This document shows, one piece after another, positions 59,220 through 64,000 of a DNA stretch of 64,000 nt. The stretch is taken from positions 62,001 to 126,000 of the forward strand of contig CAYSBR010000002.1 in NCBI GenBank assembly GCA_964429385.1, read 5' to 3'. Every line of letters starts with the position of its first letter. Positions within the stretch are counted from its first letter, which is position 1. The notes beneath the pieces were generated by a model. That model searched no databases. It saw only the letters and a list, made by a program, of their open reading frames with translations, and was not told where the DNA came from. The position numbers and the translations under genes were made by a program. This DNA is from UBA2377 sp964429385. Lineage in GTDB: Bacteria > Verrucomicrobiota > Verrucomicrobiia > Opitutales > Opitutaceae.

Positions 59220-61679
59220 CTATGCTGCCCGCTGTTTTCGACTGTGCGACAATCGGACCGTCCACCGTGTCGTATCAGCTGTGGCAGTGAGGGACAGCTT
59301 GCGGGTGGTGGGGCCATCAGGGCCGGGGAAGGCGATCATGATGAAGCCGCTTTCGCCGGCGGGGCGGTGGAGCTGGCCGGAGAGGGTGCGGGTTTTGGGG
59401 TTCCACTTTACGTCGCTGAGTTCACGGCCGCCACTTTGATGGAAGCTTGTGCCGAGCGGCCAAGGGTGCGGCCGGGGCTTGCGCAGGATGACGAGCTTCA
59501 CCGCGGGGCCGTGGAAGCCGAGGTCGAGCACGCCCGGGCCCGACTCGAGAATCGGGTGCGCGAAATCACCGGGGTGGCGATAAGAACCGCCGGGCCGCAA
59601 CGGGCGCGGGATTTCGCCGAGGAATTGGCCGGACCAGAATTCGTAAGCCCAATACCGCGCGTGGCGCGGCAGGCCGAGCCGGGCGAACTCAACCTGGAAG
59701 CGGTGGGCGAGGCGCACGCCCGAGCCTTCCTCGGCCGGGGATTCGTTCCAGTTGAAGAAGGCGACGAGGTGCCAGTCGTCCCAACCGCCCGTCACGGGCA
59801 GTGACCACACGCAGGCGCCGTGCGGCTCCGCCTCCACCGGCGGCGGGATGGCGGCGGCATGATCCGCGGCGGCGGAGAGGCCCTGCTCCTTGGCCTTGAT
59901 GAGGCCGAGGTAGGGCAGCGTGCCGGTTTTCACCGGATGAAAGAGGTCCACCGGCGTGGCCGGCGTGTGGTTGGGCGGCAGGGTGGCGAGCAGGACCGAC
60001 CAGCGGTCCTCGGGCAGGTGGGTGAGGTCGTCGCCGAGGTCCACATGGCCCGCGCCCATGAAGGTGACGGTGGCGCGGACGCGCGCCTCCTCCAGCGTGC
60101 CGGACAGGCCGGTCAGCAGGCACGAGGGCTGGAGCAGGGCCCAGTGGTGCTTGAAGAGGTGGCAGGCGTAGGAGGTGTAAACTTCGCGCAGGTGCCGCCA
60201 GCCGAGCCCGGTGTTGCCGGTGTCCATGTTGACGTAGTTCACCGCCGCGATGCCGGCGGCGGCGTAGTCAATGCCGGAGCAATCGATCATCACGGCTTTC
60301 TCGCCGGTGGAATCGAGAGCTGCGTGCGCGATGCGGAAGGCGGTGCGCACGGCTTCGCGCGCCCGGGCGTTGACGAATTTCGCATCGTGCCGGCCGCGCA
60401 GATCCCGGCCGGCGACGACACCGGCGAAATCCCACTTCACGAAGCGCACGCCTTTTTCGGCGAGGCGGGTGAAGTTCTCCCGCAGCCACGCCTGCGCGCC
60501 GGGGTGCGAGACATCGAGCGCGTAGATGGGGCAGAACGGTTCCCAGAACCAGTTGTAGTTGTTGTGCGGTTTGCCATCGGGGCCGCGCAGGAGCCATTCG
60601 GGGTGCTCGCGGGCGACCGGGTGATTTTCCGCGATGCAGAGGACGCCGACCCAGGCGCCGAGATCAAACCCCTCGCGGCGGAGTTCGCCGCTGAGCCAGC
60701 CGAGGCCGCGGGCGAAGCGTTCGTTTTCCTCGAAGAAGCTCGGGATGTTGTCCCGCTCCCAGCCGAGATCGACCTGGATGAAGCGCAGGCCGAGTTTGTG
60801 CAGGTTGCGGGCGCGGGCGGCGCGCGCGGTGGCGAGGACGTTGGTCTCGCTGACGCCGAGCCGGTAGGGATACCAGCTGCACCAGTTGGCGAAGGGCGCG
60901 ACCGGATCGGGAAAACGGTTGCGGGTCTTGATGCGCCGGCCGTGCGCGTCGAGCAGGGCGAGCGGATCGGCGCCGGTTTCGATGACGAAGTCGCCGAGCG
61001 CGAGTGTCTCGCCGGGATCGAGCCGGTAGTCGCCGCCGTCGAACTCGATGGCAAAATGGCGGAAGGGCGGCACGCGCCCGGAGGAGGCGCGGGCGGTTTC
61101 GGTTTTGGTCAGCGCGCCGTCCACGTTGTCCATCACGCTGGCTTCGCGGCCGGTGGCGGCGGCCATGCGCGCGCTGATCTGCGGCAGCCAGCGGTCCACG
61201 GTTTCGAAGCCGAGGAGAAGCGCGGTGCGCGCGGCGGGGCAGTAAAAGACCGTGTGGTTCTGGCTGACGAATGCGCCGGCGGTGCCGTCGAGCGCCTTGA
61301 GTCCGTCGCTCCCGCTCGCCATCTGGCGGGGCGTGCGCACGCGGCCGGTGTAGGCGTTTTGTTCGAGGATGCGCACGTCGCCCGCCGCCGGGCCAAGAGC
61401 GAGCTTGGAACTGGCGAAGAGCGTTACGTGGTTGAGCGTGAGCGGGTGCGGGCCGGTGTGGCGCAGCGTGCAGGTGACGCGAAGGCGGCGCCTGGTTTCC
61501 TGGCGAACTCTTTGCACCAACTCCACTGCTGTGCTGCGCCAGGTGAAGGTGTCCGCGGGGCTGTGCACCCGGCGCAGCACCTGCGGGCGCCCATCAATTT
61601 CCAACGCCGGTGCACCGGGACCGACTGAAAATGGGCCGGCGCTAAAGGCGATTTTCCCAGCGTTTTGGAGAACTTTCAT
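59220..61679 (-). CDS. Alpha-galactosidase-like glycoside hydrolase (GH36/clan GH-D)
   Basis: An 819-residue enzyme. An N-terminal beta-sandwich precedes a TIM barrel with FANWCSWYPYRLGVSETNV and the nucleophile strand FVKWDFAG (Asp417, K-x-D as in GH36/GH27). A late strand VNYVNMDTGNTGLGWRH may hold the acid/base Asp. A C-terminal Greek-key domain follows. There is no signal peptide, so cytoplasmic. It lies 91 bp after the Gfo/Idh gene on the same strand, with a long palindrome between them. It would release galactose (or related sugars) from oligosaccharides. Confidence 0.85.
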   Translation of the reverse strand: MKVLQNAGKIAFSAGPFSVGPGAPALEIDGRPQVLRRVHSPADTFTWRSTAVELVQRVRQETRRRLRVTCTLRHTGPHPLTLNHVTLFASSKLALGPAAGDVRILEQNAYTGRVRTPRQMASGSDGLKALDGTAGAFVSQNHTVFYCPAARTALLLGFETVDRWLPQISARMAAATGREASVMDNVDGALTKTETARASSGRVPPFRHFAIEFDGGDYRLDPGETLALGDFVIETGADPLALLDAHGRRIKTRNRFPDPVAPFANWCSWYPYRLGVSETNVLATARAARARNLHKLGLRFIQVDLGWERDNIPSFFEENERFARGLGWLSGELRREGFDLGAWVGVLCIAENHPVAREHPEWLLRGPDGKPHNNYNWFWEPFCPIYALDVSHPGAQAWLRENFTRLAEKGVRFVKWDFAGVVAGRDLRGRHDAKFVNARAREAVRTAFRIAHAALDSTGEKAVMIDCSGIDYAAAGIAAVNYVNMDTGNTGLGWRHLREVYTSYACHLFKHHWALLQPSCLLTGLSGTLEEARVRATVTFMGAGHVDLGDDLTHLPEDRWSVLLATLPPNHTPATPVDLFHPVKTGTLPYLGLIKAKEQGLSAAADHAAAIPPPVEAEPHGACVWSLPVTGGWDDWHLVAFFNWNESPAEEGSGVRLAHRFQVEFARLGLPRHARYWAYEFWSGQFLGEIPRPLRPGGSYRHPGDFAHPILESGPGVLDLGFHGPAVKLVILRKPRPHPWPLGTSFHQSGGRELSDVKWNPKTRTLSGQLHRPAGESGFIMIAFPGPDGPTTRKLSLTATADTTRWTVRLSHSRKQRAA

Positions 61680-61681
61680 GG

Positions 61682-61743
61682 GGTAGGGGTAGTATCCTTA
61701 ACGGCCCTTGAGGGAAGGGCGGTTAAGGATACCTGCCCCTACC
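61682..61743. repeat. Long imperfect palindrome between Gfo/Idh and GH36 genes
   Basis: The left arm (61682-61709, GGTAGGGGTAGTATCC...) and right arm (61715-61743) pair over about 28 bases with few mismatches around a short GAGGG loop. It could be an attenuator or a dispersed repeat. It carries GGTAGGGG/CCCCTACC edges like other intergenic palindromes here. Confidence 0.7.
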
Positions 61744-61770
61744 TTAACTTTGTTGGCGGCGGGCGGAGAC

Positions 61771-62697
61771 TCAGAGCCGCACTTCGCGACCGTCGTGGGC
61801 GCGGGATTCGTTGGCGGCTTCGATGAAGCGGATGAGTTCGATGCTTTCCTCGGCGGGGACGGGGGCGCGGCCGGTGCGGAGGAATTCGAGCACCGCCTCA
61901 CCGAGACAGAGGAAGAAGCCTTTTTCCTCGGTCTGCACATTCACGTGGGCGCTGGTTTTCTCGAAGTGCACGAGACCGTGGTATTCGTAGTTGCCGGTGC
62001 GGTTGCAGTGCACGGAGCCGATGCGACCGTCGGCCCAGACGCCGGTGATGAGGTCGTAGGTGTCGTTGCCCACGCAGCGCACGCTGCGGCAACCGGTGCC
62101 CATGGTGGTGTAGAGCATCTCGATCGGGTGGATGCCATACCAGTAGAAGCCGGGGTTGGTGGGCTCGAAGGCGGCCGGGCCGTGGAACTGCGCGCCCTTG
62201 ACGAGGGCCTTGGTCTCCGGCGTGACGACGCGCGTGAGCGCGCCGGTGAAGCGCAACGAGGACGAGGTGAAGATGGTGTTTCCGTGTTGGGCGGCGACGG
62301 CGAAGATCTCGCGGGCGTCCGCCGTGTTGACGGCGAAGGGCTTGTCCACGAACACGAGTTTGCCCGGGCCGGCGGCGGCGATGCGCTTGAACTGCTCCAG
62401 GTGCACGCGACCGTCGAGCGAGGTGTGCAGGATGGCGTCGCTCGCGGCGACGACCTCCTCGATCGTGTCCATGATTTGCACGCCGAACTTGTCGCGCAGT
62501 TCGGCGGTGTAGCCGGGCACGCGGCTGATGCTGGACTCCAGGTCGGGCGAGCCGCCGGGCCAGGCGGCGACGACTTTCGCCCCCTTCAGAGCCTGTTTGG
62601 ACTCCGGGTTGTTGAACTTGTCACTGAAAACGATGACATGGGAGGTATCGAGGCCGATGAGGCCGAGTTTGAATTCGCGTTCGGAGGAGGTGCTCAT
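61771..62697 (-). CDS. Gfo/Idh/MocA-family oxidoreductase
   Basis: A 308-residue protein with a divergent Rossmann start (KLGLIGLDTSHVIVFSDKFN, where the second half of GxGxxG is lost) and VDKPFAVN as the EKP equivalent. The C-terminal dimer domain is short. It is probably co-transcribed with the GH36-type gene. The altered dinucleotide site makes catalysis less certain than in the other Gfo/Idh proteins here. Confidence 0.8.
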   Translation of the reverse strand: MSTSSEREFKLGLIGLDTSHVIVFSDKFNNPESKQALKGAKVVAAWPGGSPDLESSISRVPGYTAELRDKFGVQIMDTIEEVVAASDAILHTSLDGRVHLEQFKRIAAAGPGKLVFVDKPFAVNTADAREIFAVAAQHGNTIFTSSSLRFTGALTRVVTPETKALVKGAQFHGPAAFEPTNPGFYWYGIHPIEMLYTTMGTGCRSVRCVGNDTYDLITGVWADGRIGSVHCNRTGNYEYHGLVHFEKTSAHVNVQTEEKGFFLCLGEAVLEFLRTGRAPVPAEESIELIRFIEAANESRAHDGREVRL

Positions 62698-62796
62698 GGG
62701 TTGGGAAAAGCGTGCCGGTTATGAGTGGCTGGCCGCGCCGCGACCAGCGCAGAGTGCGGCATCCGCGCTATTTTCATCGCCCCGGGCTCCGGCGGA

Positions 62797-63810
62797 ATGA
62801 TGATACGGGACATGAACTCTCCGGAGTCACTTCCCCGCATCCACCTGCTGGCGACCGGCGGCACCATCGCCGGTGCGCATACGGACGGACGCGGCTACAC
62901 GGCGGCGGCCTTGACGGCGGAAGCGCTGGTGGCGGCGGTGCCGCAACTGGGCGGACTCGCCCGCATCACCACCGAACAGGTGGCGGGCATCGCCAGCCAG
63001 GACATGGACGAGGCGGTCTGGGCCCGGCTGGCCGCGCAGGCGCGGGCGGCGGTGGCCGATCCGGCGGTAGCGGGGGTGGTGATCACGCATGGCACGGACA
63101 CGATGGAGGAAACGGCCTTCTTCCTGAACCTGGTGCTGCCGACCGCAAAGCCCGTGGTGCTGGTGGGGGCGATGCGCCCGGCCACGGCAATCAGCGCGGA
63201 TGGTCCGATGAATCTCTATAATGCGGTGGCCGTGGCGGTGCATCCCGGCGCCGCCGGGCGCGGCGTGCTGGTGACGGCCAATGATGAGGTGCATTTTGCG
63301 CGCGAGGTGACGAAGACCAACACGACCCAGCTGGCGACCTTCCGTTCGCCCAACCGCGGGCTGGCGGGGCTCGTCAATGCCGGGCGCGTGCACTGGTTTG
63401 GCCCCGCGCCGCGCCGGCACACGGCGGCGAGCGAGTTTGCCGCCGCGGCGGTGGAGGCGCTGCCGCGGGTCGAGATTCTGCATGCGCATGCGGGCATGGG
63501 CCGGCGGATGATTGACCTGGCGGTGCGCGATGGGGCGGCGGGGTTGGTGATCGCGGGTGTGGGCAATGGAAACTTCTCCACGAGCGCGCTGACAGCCTGC
63601 CGCGAGGCGGTGCGTGCCGGGGTGGCCGTGGTGCGCAGTTCACGCACCGGCGGCGGTGTGGTCGAGCGCGACATCGAGGTGGACGACGGCGCCTGCGGGT
63701 TCATTGCGGCGGAGGAACTGAACCCGCAGAAGGCGCGGGTGCTGCTCATGCTCGGGCTCGCCCGCACCCGCGAGGTGGCGTCGCTGCAGACTTTGTTTAC
63801 GACCTACTGA
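62797..63810 (+). CDS. L-asparaginase (type I/II family)
   Basis: A protein of about 337 residues. The first catalytic threonine is in LLATGGTIAG and the second in VVITHGTDTMEETA, with PVVLVGAMRPATAISADGP between the active-site loops. These are the family hallmarks for hydrolysing asparagine to aspartate and ammonia. No signal peptide is visible, so a cytoplasmic enzyme is likely. The start is either ATG 62797 or 62812; the open frame extends further upstream. A further gene starts 3 bp after the stop. Confidence 0.9.
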   Translation: MMIRDMNSPESLPRIHLLATGGTIAGAHTDGRGYTAAALTAEALVAAVPQLGGLARITTEQVAGIASQDMDEAVWARLAAQARAAVADPAVAGVVITHGTDTMEETAFFLNLVLPTAKPVVLVGAMRPATAISADGPMNLYNAVAVAVHPGAAGRGVLVTANDEVHFAREVTKTNTTQLATFRSPNRGLAGLVNAGRVHWFGPAPRRHTAASEFAAAAVEALPRVEILHAHAGMGRRMIDLAVRDGAAGLVIAGVGNGNFSTSALTACREAVRAGVAVVRSSRTGGGVVERDIEVDDGACGFIAAEELNPQKARVLLMLGLARTREVASLQTLFTTY

Positions 63811-63813
63811 TCC

Positions 63814-64000
63814 ATGTTCAGCGACGACCTCTTGATCCGTGCCGCGCGGGAGACTTCTCCGCGCTGGAAATTCATCCCCGGCCAGCGTTACCGCGAACTG
63901 GCGGCGGTCTTTGCCCAGCACCTGCTCGCCCTGACGGCGTATGCGGAGCCCGACCGGGTCATCGACGGGGTGCCGGTCTCCCGCCGGGTGGCCGAACGGT
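63814..64000 (+). CDS. Unidentified protein, 5' part only (runs off the window)
   Basis: An ATG three bases after the asparaginase stop opens a frame for at least 62 residues (MFSDDLLIRAARETSPRWKF, then PGQRYRELAAVFAQHLLALT) up to the right edge. No signal peptide or known motif is seen. The very short spacing suggests co-transcription with the asparaginase gene. The function cannot be assigned from this fragment. Confidence 0.6.
   Translation, partial: MFSDDLLIRAARETSPRWKFIPGQRYRELAAVFAQHLLALTAYAEPDRVIDGVPVSRRVAER

Noticed and set aside
58994..59317. 107-codon minus-strand frame before the helicase patch
   Set aside because: Overlaps the 3' end of the GH36 gene out of frame, with no signature and an unlikely composition.
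1..64000. Search for tRNA, rRNA, CRISPR arrays, IS elements and phage genes
   Set aside because: Nothing convincing was seen by eye. A tRNAscan, Infernal or ISfinder run would be decisive and could not be done here.

Overview
The window looks like a chromosomal segment of a verrucomicrobial bacterium of the Opitutaceae type. This is an inference from gene content, not from a search. The supporting signs are high GC, few clear Shine-Dalgarno sites, three large TonB-dependent receptors (two opening their plug with an 'FTV' segment), an ECF sigma/FecR/STN unit, several Gfo/Idh/MocA oxidoreductases, GH36/GH38/GH116-like glycosidases, and dispersed 'TTAGCCAC' and GC-rich palindromic intergenic repeats. 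No rRNA, tRNA, CRISPR array or insertion sequence was recognised.

Layout. 1-4.1 kb: the 3' part of a five-domain thioredoxin-like protein and a LuxR-type regulator, closed by a strong convergent terminator. 4.1-10.3 kb (minus strand): dsbD, a cysteine synthase and a TonB receptor. The last two share a 48-49 bp upstream element that suggests a common regulon. 10.3-10.9 kb is non-coding and carries a MITE-like palindrome. 10.9-17.0 kb (minus): a tightly overlapping type IV pilus-like operon with two prepilins, a PilX-like protein and PilM/N/O/P-like proteins. The PilX-like protein carries five inserted carbohydrate-binding-like repeats. 17.2-24.6 kb: two Gfo/Idh enzymes, a periplasmic BCP peroxiredoxin, a kinase-fold protein, a CNNM/CBS membrane protein, a class I aldolase and an orphan protein.

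24.7-30.3 kb (minus): nucleotidyltransferase, GH116-like glycosidase, hexosamine-1-kinase-like phosphotransferase and PIG-L deacetylase, a plausible pathway for hydrolysing a glycoside and activating or deacetylating the sugar. 30.4-38.1 kb: ECF sigma factor, FecR and a separate STN/TPR protein, convergent with a TonB receptor. Upstream of that receptor lies a NarL/LuxR-type regulator whose receiver lacks its phosphorylation site and whose gene is flanked by two related palindromes. 38.2-43.9 kb: a GH38 alpha-mannosidase convergent with a third TonB receptor. 44.1-54.7 kb: a LacI regulator followed by a catabolic and transport run: Gfo/Idh, TIM-barrel isomerase, enolase-superfamily enzyme, an unusual substrate-binding-protein/permease fusion, a second permease and two ATPases. 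A candidate LacI operator occurs before the regulator and, imperfectly, before this run.

54.8-56.6 kb: a divergent PhyH dioxygenase/AraC pair. 56.5-58.9 kb: a lower-GC patch with a nuclease-helicase (DUF2075-like) gene abutting a 5'-truncated vsr endonuclease remnant, probably acquired defence or repair DNA. 59.2-64 kb: GH36-type alpha-galactosidase, Gfo/Idh, asparaginase and the start of an unidentified gene. The overall theme is uptake through TonB receptors and breakdown of plant- or glycan-derived sugars, with several local regulators.
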